From Competibacter_A sp002352125 (GTDB lineage: Bacteria; Pseudomonadota; Gammaproteobacteria; Competibacterales; Competibacteraceae): a DNA stretch of 64,000 nt. The translations under genes and the position numbers were made by a program. Numbering within the stretch: position 1 is the stretch's first letter; each line of letters opens with the position of its first letter. Below are positions 9,503 through 17,438 of the stretch, piece by piece. The notes below the pieces were generated by a model that saw only the letters and a list, made by a program, of their open reading frames with translations, had not been told where the DNA came from and ran no database searches. The stretch is taken from the NCBI GenBank assembly GCA_035441325.1, contig DAOROA010000012.1, positions 20,022 to 84,021 of the forward strand, in the 5' to 3' direction.

Positions 9503-10966
9503 CCCGCCGAGTCGCTGGATGCGATGCAAGCGTTAACGCGGGTATCGCTGTGCGATCGCGACACGGTGCGCGCAATCTTGCGCTGCACCTTGATTAAGGA
9601 CGTGCGCGATTTGTCGCTGTTCGAAGAGTTGTTCGAGCAGTTCTTCAGCCTGCCCAAGCACGCGCGATCCGCCGAACCGGCGACCGGATTGCCGCCCCCA
9701 CCCGAAACCTCGCTGCAACCGTCGGCAGCAGTCGCGGCGCCAGAAGCGGCGAGCGGTCGCCCGGACGGCGACCATGCCCACGAAGACCTCCTCGACATCC
9801 GGGATTATTTCGATGAGTCGCAAATGGCAACCCATTTCAACGCCCATCAAGATCCCGACGATTTCAGCTTGGCCGAGTTCGGTCAAAATCTGGTGTTGAG
9901 CCGCCACCGCGAACTGCTGGATCAGGCGCTGCGCAACGCCCTGCAACTGTTGAAAGCGCAACGAGTCAAGCATGCCCACCGGGCCGGTGAGTTGAATTTC
10001 GACGAGGCCATCGCCGCCTTGGACGCCGATTTGATCGCCGACGCCGTGACCGACCTGCTGGACGAGTTGAGCGCCGCCGGCCTCGACGAAAACTTGCTTC
10101 AAAAGCTGTCCGCTCGCGTCACCGGCGGCATCGCCAGACTGCCGGAATTGCTGAAACGCCATCTGGAGCGTGAACTGGCACTGCGGCAGGAGCCGTTGCC
10201 GGCCGCCGGGCGACCGGCTCGACCCCGGCCCGACTATCGTTTTACCGAGCAGGAGCAGCGGGACATGACCGAGATCGTGCAGCGCCTGTGCCGACGGATG
10301 CGCGGCGCGCGCTCTTACCGGCGGCGCATCGGCCCGCAAGGCCGGATCAGCGTTCCGCTGACCCTGCGCCGCAACATGAAGTACGAAGGCGTCCCGTTTC
10401 AGCCGGTGCTGACCCGCTATCGCGACGAAAAGCCCCGGTTGGCGGTGATCTGCGATGTCAGCCTGTCGGTTCGCAATACCGCTCGTTTCATGCTGCACCT
10501 GGTCTATAGCCTGCAAATGCTGTTCGAGCGGGTGCGCAGTTTCGCCTTCGTCGGCGATCTGGTGGAAATCAGCGCGTGCTTCGACCGGCTCGGCATCGAC
10601 GAGGCCATTGCCGCCGTGTTCGACGGCGGTTTGCTGGATACCGAGGTGGACAGCAACTACGGCCGGGCCTTGGAGCGGTTTCACAACCGCTATCTGGCGG
10701 CGGTCACGCCGCAGACCACCGTCATCGTCCTCGGCGACGGTCGCGGCAACCGCAACCCGCCCCAGGTCTGGGCGCTGGAGGCGATCCGCCGCCGAGCCAA
10801 GCGGCTGCTGTGGCTATCGCCGGAATCGCGCGGCAGTTGGCGGATGGGAGGATGCGACATGCCCCTGTACGAGCCGGTGTGCCACCAAACCGAGGTCGTT
10901 CGTAACCTGCGGCAGCTCGGTCAGGTGACCGAGAGCCTGTTGCGCCACTCGGTCGTCCGGCCTTGA
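9503..10966 (+). CDS. CoxE-like VWA-domain protein (5' end lost in assembly gap)
   Basis: 487 residues are visible after the gap. The C-terminal half is a CoxE-type von Willebrand factor A domain; its metal-ion-dependent adhesion motif reads CDVSLSVRN, preserving D-x-S-x-S, followed by VIVLGDGRGNRNPP. The N-terminal part is helical, charged and rich in Leu/Glu. The partner of the MoxR ATPase upstream; such pairs remodel or load metal into target enzymes. The 5' end may lie inside the Ns, or the two could be one fused gene, which the gap hides. Confidence 0.82.
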   Translation, partial: PAESLDAMQALTRVSLCDRDTVRAILRCTLIKDVRDLSLFEELFEQFFSLPKHARSAEPATGLPPPPETSLQPSAAVAAPEAASGRPDGDHAHEDLLDIRDYFDESQMATHFNAHQDPDDFSLAEFGQNLVLSRHRELLDQALRNALQLLKAQRVKHAHRAGELNFDEAIAALDADLIADAVTDLLDELSAAGLDENLLQKLSARVTGGIARLPELLKRHLERELALRQEPLPAAGRPARPRPDYRFTEQEQRDMTEIVQRLCRRMRGARSYRRRIGPQGRISVPLTLRRNMKYEGVPFQPVLTRYRDEKPRLAVICDVSLSVRNTARFMLHLVYSLQMLFERVRSFAFVGDLVEISACFDRLGIDEAIAAVFDGGLLDTEVDSNYGRALERFHNRYLAAVTPQTTVIVLGDGRGNRNPPQVWALEAIRRRAKRLLWLSPESRGSWRMGGCDMPLYEPVCHQTEVVRNLRQLGQVTESLLRHSVVRP

Positions 10967-10982
10967 TCGTGGAGCCGATCTG

Positions 10983-11996
10983 ATGATGCTCTCGCGCCGT
11001 CGTCATGCTCTGTTGGTCGAAGGCTTGGAACAGCGTGCCACGCCGCTGGGCGTTAGCGCGCGCTTCCGGCTGTACGCCCTGACCCCGCCACCGGCCGACG
11101 AGTTCGTCATCGTCCACGATTTCGCGCCCACCGAGATCGACAACAACCTCGGCCACCATGTCGTCACCGAACTGTTGCCGCTGTTGACCGCCCACCGCCA
11201 ACGCATCGACAGCGGCTACAGCGAGCAAGATTTGTTCGAGCGCGCGGTCGGCGACATCGTCCGTTCCATGGCCGGCAACGAGCGCGCCGCCTGGCGGCTG
11301 TTTTACGCCAATACCGTGGATGCCACCCAGCGCAGCGCCCGGCTGGGACAGCCGCCCGAACCACCGGGTGAGCCGGCGAGCGATTTCATCGGCTTGTTCG
11401 GCGCGATCTATCGCCGCGCGCTGGAACTGATCGAGTTCTTGCCGCCCGCCGCAACGCCGCCGGCGGTGCTCGACGTGGCGACCTGTTTCGGCTTCTTTCC
11501 GCTGCTGTTGGCGCGCGTCCGTTCCGGGGTTCTGGGCGAGATCGCCGGTTGCGACCTGAACCCGGCGTTGATGGCGTTCGCCAGCGATTACGCCAATCAC
11601 GACGGTTCGGGCCGGGTCCGGTTCGGCGTCGCCGATATTTTGGCCGACGACATCGAGCGGGAGCTGGCGCCGTTGCCGGCGCGCTTCGACGCGGTAACCG
11701 CGCTGCACCTGCTGGAACACCTCGAACCAGCGCAAACCGACCGGGCGATGGCCAATCTCTGGCGGCTTGCCGCCCGGCGGCTGATCGTCGCGGTGCCGCT
11801 CGAAAAGGTGCCCGATCCCCGTTACGGCCACCGGCAGATCTTCGACCGCGAGCGGCTGCTCGCGTTGGGGCGGGCGCTGGGCGGCCATTGCGAGTACTTC
11901 GAGCATCACGGTGGCTGGCTGGTGGTCGATCGACCTCGCGCGAGAGCGGGATCGGCCGGATCGCTGCCCGCTGCCCGAAAAAACGGCGACGGGTAA
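10983..11996 (+). CDS. SAM-dependent methyltransferase, possibly MftM-like
   Basis: 337 residues. The Rossmann methyltransferase core lies in the second half: motif I VLDVATCFGFFPLLLA near residue 162, acidic motif II CDLNPALMAFA near 187, and LHLLEHLEP as motif IV. The N-terminal 130 residues are helical with NNLGHHVVTELLPLL. Actinobacterial clusters carry MftM, which methylates the sugar chain on mycofactocin; that is an attractive reading because MftF is present here, but I assign it from context and general resemblance. It starts 16 bases after the VWA stop, so the genes are co-transcribed. Confidence 0.6.
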   Translation: MMLSRRRHALLVEGLEQRATPLGVSARFRLYALTPPPADEFVIVHDFAPTEIDNNLGHHVVTELLPLLTAHRQRIDSGYSEQDLFERAVGDIVRSMAGNERAAWRLFYANTVDATQRSARLGQPPEPPGEPASDFIGLFGAIYRRALELIEFLPPAATPPAVLDVATCFGFFPLLLARVRSGVLGEIAGCDLNPALMAFASDYANHDGSGRVRFGVADILADDIERELAPLPARFDAVTALHLLEHLEPAQTDRAMANLWRLAARRLIVAVPLEKVPDPRYGHRQIFDRERLLALGRALGGHCEYFEHHGGWLVVDRPRARAGSAGSLPAARKNGDG

Positions 11997-12030
11997 ACCC
12001 GCCGTCAAAAACCACCGAAGGAGAAACGAC

Positions 12031-13551
12031 ATGTTGTACGCATCCCCCGGCCAGTCCGGCTCCAAAGTCAGCTTTAAATCGCGCTACGCCAATTTCATCG
12101 GTGGCCAGTGGGTCGCGCCGGCCAAAGGCGAGTATTTCGAGAATGTCAGCCCGGTGACCGGTAAGGGCTTCTGCGAAATCCCGCGCTCCACCGCCGAGGA
12201 CATCGAATTGGCGCTGGACGCCGCTCACGCCGCTGCCGACGCCTGGGGCCGCACTTCGGCGGCGGAACGGGCCGGCCTGCTCAACCGCATCGCCGACCGC
12301 ATGGAACAAAATCTGGAAATGCTGGCGGTGGCCGAGACTTGGGACAACGGTAAACCGGTACGCGAGACTTTGGCCGCTGATTTGCCCTTGGCGGTCGATC
12401 ATTTCCGCTATTTCGCCGGCTGCATCCGCGCTCAAGAAGGCACGCTCTCGGAGATCGACGACAACACGGTCGCTTATCACTTCCACGAACCGCTGGGCGT
12501 GGTCGGCCAGATTATCCCCTGGAATTTTCCGATCCTGATGGCGGTTTGGAAGCTGGCGCCCGCTCTGGCCGCCGGCAACTGCGTGGTGCTGAAACCGGCC
12601 GAACAGACGCCCGCCTCGATCTTGGTATTGCTGGAGCTGATTCAGGATTTGCTGCCGGCTGGCGTCGTGAACGTGGTCAACGGTTTCGGCGTGGAAGCCG
12701 GCAAGCCGCTGGCCTCTAGCCGGCGTATCGCCAAGATCGCCTTCACCGGCGAGACCACGACCGGCCGGCTGATCATGCAGTACGCCTCGCAAAATTTGAT
12801 TCCGGTCACGCTCGAATTGGGCGGCAAATCGCCCAACGTGTTCTTCGCCGATGTTTGCGCCCAGGACGACGACTTTTTCAACAAGGCCCTGGAAGGCTTC
12901 ACCATGTTCGCCCTCAATCAAGGCGAGGTCTGTACTTGTCCGTCGCGGGCACTGATCCAGGAATCCGCCTACGACCGGTTCATCGACCGGGCGATCAAAC
13001 GGGTGAAAGCGGTCAAGCAGGGGCATCCGCTCGACACCGACACCATGATCGGCGCGCAGGCTTCTTCCGAGCAGATGGAAAAAATCCTGAGCTATATCGA
13101 TATCGGCCGCCAGGAAGGCGCGGAATGCCTGACCGGCGGACAACGCAACGAGCAAGGCGGCGAATTGAGAAACGGTTATTACATTCAGCCGACGGTATTT
13201 CTGGGCAGCAACCGGATGCGCTTGTTCCAGGAAGAAATCTTCGGCCCGGTGTTGGCGGTTTCGACCTTCAAGAACGAGGCCGAGGCGCTCTCTATCGCCA
13301 ATGACACGCTCTACGGCCTGGGCGCGGGGGTGTGGAGCCGCGATATGAATACCGCCTACCGGATGGGGCGCGGGATGAAGGCTGGCCGGGTGTGGACCAA
13401 CTGCTATCACCTGTATCCAGCCCATGCCGCGTTCGGCGGCTACAAGCAATCCGGTATCGGCCGGGAAACCCATAAGATGATGCTGGATCACTACCAGCAG
13501 ACCAAGAATCTGTTGGTGAGCTACAGCCCGAAGGCGCTGGGTTTCTTCTGA
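12031..13551 (+). CDS. NAD-dependent aldehyde dehydrogenase
   Basis: 506 residues, class of acetaldehyde/short-chain aldehyde dehydrogenases (ExaC/AldA type). Glu in LELGGKSPNVFF is the general base and the catalytic Cys lies in NQGEVCTCPSR; NAD-binding region FTGETTTGR. The start is ATG with AAGGAG at 12017-12022. It should oxidise the aldehyde produced by the dehydrogenase at 7020. A DUF779 gene follows, the usual partner of this ALDH subgroup. Confidence 0.93.
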   Translation: MLYASPGQSGSKVSFKSRYANFIGGQWVAPAKGEYFENVSPVTGKGFCEIPRSTAEDIELALDAAHAAADAWGRTSAAERAGLLNRIADRMEQNLEMLAVAETWDNGKPVRETLAADLPLAVDHFRYFAGCIRAQEGTLSEIDDNTVAYHFHEPLGVVGQIIPWNFPILMAVWKLAPALAAGNCVVLKPAEQTPASILVLLELIQDLLPAGVVNVVNGFGVEAGKPLASSRRIAKIAFTGETTTGRLIMQYASQNLIPVTLELGGKSPNVFFADVCAQDDDFFNKALEGFTMFALNQGEVCTCPSRALIQESAYDRFIDRAIKRVKAVKQGHPLDTDTMIGAQASSEQMEKILSYIDIGRQEGAECLTGGQRNEQGGELRNGYYIQPTVFLGSNRMRLFQEEIFGPVLAVSTFKNEAEALSIANDTLYGLGAGVWSRDMNTAYRMGRGMKAGRVWTNCYHLYPAHAAFGGYKQSGIGRETHKMMLDHYQQTKNLLVSYSPKALGFF

Positions 13552-13608
13552 TCGCGAACCCGCGAGGCCGGCTTGCCGGCCGGCCTCGCCAATCATCGAG
13601 GTGGCATC

Positions 13609-14016
13609 ATGACGAGCGTTTCTCGCGTGCTGGCGACCGATGCGGCATTGGATTTGATCGCCCGGCTCAGGACCAAGCACGGCCCGTTGATGTTCCATCA
13701 GTCCGGCGGCTGCTGCGACGGCAGTTCGCCGATGTGCTACCCGGATGGCGATTTGCTGGTGGGCGATAGCGACGTGCGTTTGGGCGAAATCGGCGGCTGC
13801 CCGTTTTACATGAGCGTTGCCCAGTTCGAGTACTGGCAGCACACCCAACTCATCATCGATGTCGTTCCCGGACGAGGCGGCATGTTTTCCTTGGAAGGGC
13901 CGGAAGGCGTGCGTTTCCTGACCCGCTCCCGGCTGTTTACCGACACCGAATGGACGGCGTTGCCGGCAGCGAATCAGTTGCCGATTCCGCGAAACGATGC
14001 GCGATCCGGCCAATAA
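13609..14016 (+). CDS. DUF779 protein, aldehyde-dehydrogenase partner
   Basis: 135 residues with the family hallmark FHQSGGCCDGSSPMCYP near residue 28 and a later GCPFYMS motif. DUF779 genes sit next to acetaldehyde dehydrogenases in many proteobacteria and actinobacteria; biochemical role is unsettled. The clustered cysteines suggest metal or redox chemistry, which is inference. Start ATG chosen after a GAGGTGG ribosome site. Confidence 0.85.
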   Translation: MTSVSRVLATDAALDLIARLRTKHGPLMFHQSGGCCDGSSPMCYPDGDLLVGDSDVRLGEIGGCPFYMSVAQFEYWQHTQLIIDVVPGRGGMFSLEGPEGVRFLTRSRLFTDTEWTALPAANQLPIPRNDARSGQ

Positions 14017-14050
14017 CAAAGTGATTTCACCAAAGCGAGGATCAACCCCC

Positions 14051-14326
14051 ATGCCCAAGTATCTGATCGAACGAGAGCTGCCCGGCGCGGGCAAATTGTC
14101 CCCGGCCGACCTGAAAGCCATCTCGCAAAAGTCCTGTAGCGTTCTGGAAAATTTGGGGCCGCAAATTCAGTGGGTGCAGAGCTACGTCACCGACGACAAG
14201 ATTTATTGCGTCTACATCGCGCCCAACGTCGATATGGTGAGGCAACACGCCGAGCAAGGCGGGTTTCCAGCCAATCGCATCTCCGAGATCAGGGCAGGCA
14301 TCGATCCCACGACAGCCGAAGGCTGA
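14051..14326 (+). CDS. DUF4242 small protein
   Basis: 91 residues beginning MPKYLIERELPGAGKLS, with EIRAGIDPTTAEG at the end. This fits the DUF4242 (SCO4226-like) ferredoxin-fold family, some members of which bind nickel. Conserved N-terminal Y-L-I-E-R and an IYCVYIAPN strand are visible. It sits between the ALDH/DUF779 pair and mftC, all on the same strand, so it probably shares the operon; its job here is unknown. Confidence 0.75.
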   Translation: MPKYLIERELPGAGKLSPADLKAISQKSCSVLENLGPQIQWVQSYVTDDKIYCVYIAPNVDMVRQHAEQGGFPANRISEIRAGIDPTTAEG

Positions 14327-14421
14327 ACGCCGGACGACGGGCATCGACGCCCGCCGTTCTTCCCTTGCCTTTTCGATTCCCGACTGTGCTGGGCCGCGAT
14401 GCCAGCGGAAGCGATGCGTCC

Positions 14422-15450
14422 ATGAGCTACGATCTGTTTCGCCGAGGATTGAGTGCGCCGATCTGCCTGACTTGGGAGATCACCTATGCTTGCAACCTGC
14501 GTTGCGTCCACTGTTTGTCGTCGTCGGGGCACCGTCGTCCCGACGAGTTGACCACCGCCGAAGCCAAACGCCTGATCGACGAATGGGCGGTGATGAAGGT
14601 GTTTTACATCAACGTCGGCGGTGGCGAGCCGATGAGCCGCAAGGATTTTTTCGAGTTGATGGATTACGCGCTGGCGCGCGGGATCGGCGTCAAGTTTAGC
14701 ACCAACGGTTCCTTGATCGACCGGGCGGCGGCGGCCTGGATCGCCTCGCGGGATTACCTGGACGTACAGATCAGCCTGGATGGAGCCACCGCCGAAACCA
14801 ACGATCCGGTACGCGGCGAAGGCTCTTATCACCGTGCCTTGACCGCCATGACGCATCTGGCGAAACAGGGCTTTCCTTTCAAGATCAACGCCACCGTCAC
14901 CCGCTACAACTACCCGCAGCTCGACGAGCTGTACGCCTTGGCCCAGCAATATAAGGCCGAATTGCGCCTCACCCGGCTGCGGCCCACCGGACGCGGCGGC
15001 GCGGTCTGGCGGGACTTGCGCCCGACCCACGACCAGAATCGCGGGTTGTACGACTGGCTGTTGCAGCATCGGGACGTGCTGACCGGCGATTCGTTCTTTC
15101 ACCTCTCCGCCTACGGCCAGCCGCTGGAAGGGCTGAATCTGTGCGGGGCCGGGCGGATCGTCTGTTGCGTCGATCCGGTGGGCGAGGTCTACGCTTGCCC
15201 GTTTCTGCTGGCGCCCGAATTTGCCGCCGGCAACGTCCGGCAAGCGGGCGGTTTCACCGAAATCTGGCGATCCGCGCCGCTGTTCGCCCACCTGCGCGAT
15301 TGGCAGGTCGGCGGCGGTTGCCAGCATTGCAATGCCTACGCCCTCTGTCACGGTGGTTGTATCGCGGCCAAGCATTTCGATGGCCGCTCGCCCGACGCAC
15401 CCGATCCCGATTGCGTTTACGAATCCGCCGATCGCGTGGCGACGGCTTGA
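14422..15450 (+). CDS. mftC: Mycofactocin radical SAM maturase MftC
   Basis: 342-residue radical SAM enzyme. The cluster motif CNLRCVHC (C-x3-C-x2-C) is near residue 23, the GGE-type motif NVGGGEPMSRKDF near 70, and a C-terminal SPASM region has cysteines in CGAGRIVCCVDPVGEVYACPF and CQHCNAYALCHGGC. MftC oxidatively decarboxylates the C-terminal tyrosine of MftA and then joins it to the neighbouring valine. It needs MftB (26651) to present the peptide. The start is the ATG reading MSYDLFRRGLSAP; upstream in-frame ATGs run into DUF4242. Confidence 0.95.
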   Translation: MSYDLFRRGLSAPICLTWEITYACNLRCVHCLSSSGHRRPDELTTAEAKRLIDEWAVMKVFYINVGGGEPMSRKDFFELMDYALARGIGVKFSTNGSLIDRAAAAWIASRDYLDVQISLDGATAETNDPVRGEGSYHRALTAMTHLAKQGFPFKINATVTRYNYPQLDELYALAQQYKAELRLTRLRPTGRGGAVWRDLRPTHDQNRGLYDWLLQHRDVLTGDSFFHLSAYGQPLEGLNLCGAGRIVCCVDPVGEVYACPFLLAPEFAAGNVRQAGGFTEIWRSAPLFAHLRDWQVGGGCQHCNAYALCHGGCIAAKHFDGRSPDAPDPDCVYESADRVATA

Positions 15451-15460
15451 GGCCACGGTC

Positions 15461-17437
15461 ATGAGCCCGCAACCCGATAGCCGATTCGATCTCCTGTTCG
15501 CGCCGCTGGCGTTGGGTCACAAGACTGTGCCCAACCGCTTCGTATTCGCCGCCCACCAGACCAACTTCGCCACTCACAACCGGCTGAACGAGCGTCATGT
15601 CGCCTATTACGCAACACGGGCGGCCGGCGGCGCGGGCCTGATGGTGCTGGAAGGCGGCGTGGTTCACCCCTCGGATTGGCCTTACGAGTACGCGGTGTTC
15701 GGCCACGATCCCGCCGTGGTGGACGGCTATCGCGCGGTGGCGGAGGCCGTGCATCGGCACGGTGCGCTGGCGCTGGCGCACCTGACCCATAGCGGCATGC
15801 AGGGCAGCAGCCACTACTCCCAGTTGCCGCTGTGGGCGCCGTCGCCGGTGCCGGAAGTCAACAGCCGCGAGCTGCCCCAGGCGATGGAAGCCGAAGAGAT
15901 CGCCGCCGTGGTCGAGGGATTCCGCCAGGCGGCGCGCTACGCCAGCGATGGCGGTCTGGACGGAATCGAAATCAACGCCGGCCAGGACAGCCTGATCCGC
16001 CAATTCCTATCGCCGCTGACCAACCAGCGCAACGACGAGTACGGCGGCGTGCTGGAGAACCGGTTGCGTTTCGCCCGCCAAGTGATTGAAGCAGTGCGTG
16101 GCGAGGTCGGCCGCGATCTGATCGTTGGCTTGCGTCTGGTCGGCGACGAGTACGCGCCCTGGGCCGGGATCAAACCGGAAGATGCCGCCGAGATCGCCAA
16201 GCATCTGGCGGATGACGGTCGGATCGATTTCATCAGCGTCACCAGCGGCAGCATCTACACCGGCCATCTCACCCGGCCCGGCTTGTACCAGCCACCCGGC
16301 TTCGCCGTCCATCTGGCCGCCCTGATCAAGGCGGCGGTGGCGCTACCGGTATTCGCCCAGGGCAGCATCGTCGATCCCGGCATGGCGGTGGCGCTGTTGG
16401 CCGAAGGCAAAGCCGACGCGGTGGAGATGACCCGGGCGTTGATCGCCGATCCGGAACTGCCGGCCAAGCTGCGCCAAAACCGGATCGACGATATCCGGCC
16501 CTGCCTGCTCGCTAACCAGGATAACATCATCGGCTTGGTGCAGAACCCGCGCCTGAGTTGCGCCAACCATCCCGCCGCCGGCCACGAGGCCGAGGCCGAG
16601 TTTGCGCCGTTGATCCCGGCCCGCAATCCCCATCGGGTGCTGGTGGTGGGCGGTGGACCGGCTGGACTGGAAGCGGCGCGGGTCGCCGCCCTGCGCGGTC
16701 ACCGCGTCACCCTTTACGAGCGGAGCCAACGGCTCGGCGGCGCGGTTCGGCTGGCCGCTGCCGCGCCCGGCCGCGAGCGTTTGGCGCTGGCGGTCGATTG
16801 GCTGGAAACCCAAATCCGCAAGCTGGACGTGTCGGTGCGCTTCGGCGTCGAGGCGACCGAGGCCATCGTGCGCCGGGAAGCGCCCGAGGTCGTGATCGTG
16901 GCGGTCGGCGGCAAATCCGGCCGCTGGGCCGATATGCGTTACTCCGAATCGGTGCCAGTGCTCACGCCGCGCCAAGTGCTGCGCGGGGAGGTGCCGGTCT
17001 CGCCTGGCCGGGCGGTCGTGCTCGATGCCATCGGCGATCCCGTGGGGATGGGTGTAACCGAATGGCTGGCCGAACGCGGCTGGCAAGTGGAGGTCGTCAC
17101 TGGCGACATGTTCGTTGGCCAGCGGCTGACCGCCTCGCTGGAGCTGACCGCCTGGAACCAGCGGGCCGCCGCCCGATGCATCGGTTTCCGCCCGCAGTTC
17201 GAGGTGCGCGAAGTCGCCGCCCGCAGCGTGATCGGCGTCGACCGTTTCGACCGCCAGGAAATTTGCCTCGACGAGGTCGATCTGGTCGTCGATGTCACCC
17301 CGGAAGTGCCCGATGAAACGCTTTACTTCGCCCTCAAAGCGAGCGGGTTACGGGTGATCCGGGCCGGGGACTGCGTGGCGCCCCGTTCTCTCGCCCAGGC
17401 GATTCTGGAAGGCTACCGGGCTGGCCGGGAGGCATGA
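15461..17437 (+). CDS. Mycofactocin-system FadH/OYE-family oxidoreductase 1
   Basis: 658 residues: an old-yellow-enzyme FMN barrel (residues 1-370; AHLTHSGMQGSS, NQRNDEYGGVLENRLRF) and a C-terminal FAD/NAD(P) module (VLVVGGGPAGLEAARVA near residue 392). Between them, where FadH/NADH oxidase relatives bind a 4Fe-4S cluster, only scattered cysteines remain (RPCLLANQDN, LSCANHP), so the four-cysteine motif of its neighbour is not kept. Two such enzymes in a row are a known companion of mycofactocin loci. Substrate is unknown; redox chemistry on mycofactocin itself is a possibility. Confidence 0.88.
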   Translation: MSPQPDSRFDLLFAPLALGHKTVPNRFVFAAHQTNFATHNRLNERHVAYYATRAAGGAGLMVLEGGVVHPSDWPYEYAVFGHDPAVVDGYRAVAEAVHRHGALALAHLTHSGMQGSSHYSQLPLWAPSPVPEVNSRELPQAMEAEEIAAVVEGFRQAARYASDGGLDGIEINAGQDSLIRQFLSPLTNQRNDEYGGVLENRLRFARQVIEAVRGEVGRDLIVGLRLVGDEYAPWAGIKPEDAAEIAKHLADDGRIDFISVTSGSIYTGHLTRPGLYQPPGFAVHLAALIKAAVALPVFAQGSIVDPGMAVALLAEGKADAVEMTRALIADPELPAKLRQNRIDDIRPCLLANQDNIIGLVQNPRLSCANHPAAGHEAEAEFAPLIPARNPHRVLVVGGGPAGLEAARVAALRGHRVTLYERSQRLGGAVRLAAAAPGRERLALAVDWLETQIRKLDVSVRFGVEATEAIVRREAPEVVIVAVGGKSGRWADMRYSESVPVLTPRQVLRGEVPVSPGRAVVLDAIGDPVGMGVTEWLAERGWQVEVVTGDMFVGQRLTASLELTAWNQRAAARCIGFRPQFEVREVAARSVIGVDRFDRQEICLDEVDLVVDVTPEVPDETLYFALKASGLRVIRAGDCVAPRSLAQAILEGYRAGREA

Positions 17438-17438
17438 C

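Noticed and set aside
8378..10966. A single 862-residue ATPase-VWA fusion
   Set aside because: The frame is open only because of Ns; the gap length is not trustworthy.
11386..14121. 911-residue minus-strand ORF
   Set aside because: Antisense shadow of the methyltransferase, aldehyde dehydrogenase and DUF779; low-complexity, His/Arg-rich translation with no family features.
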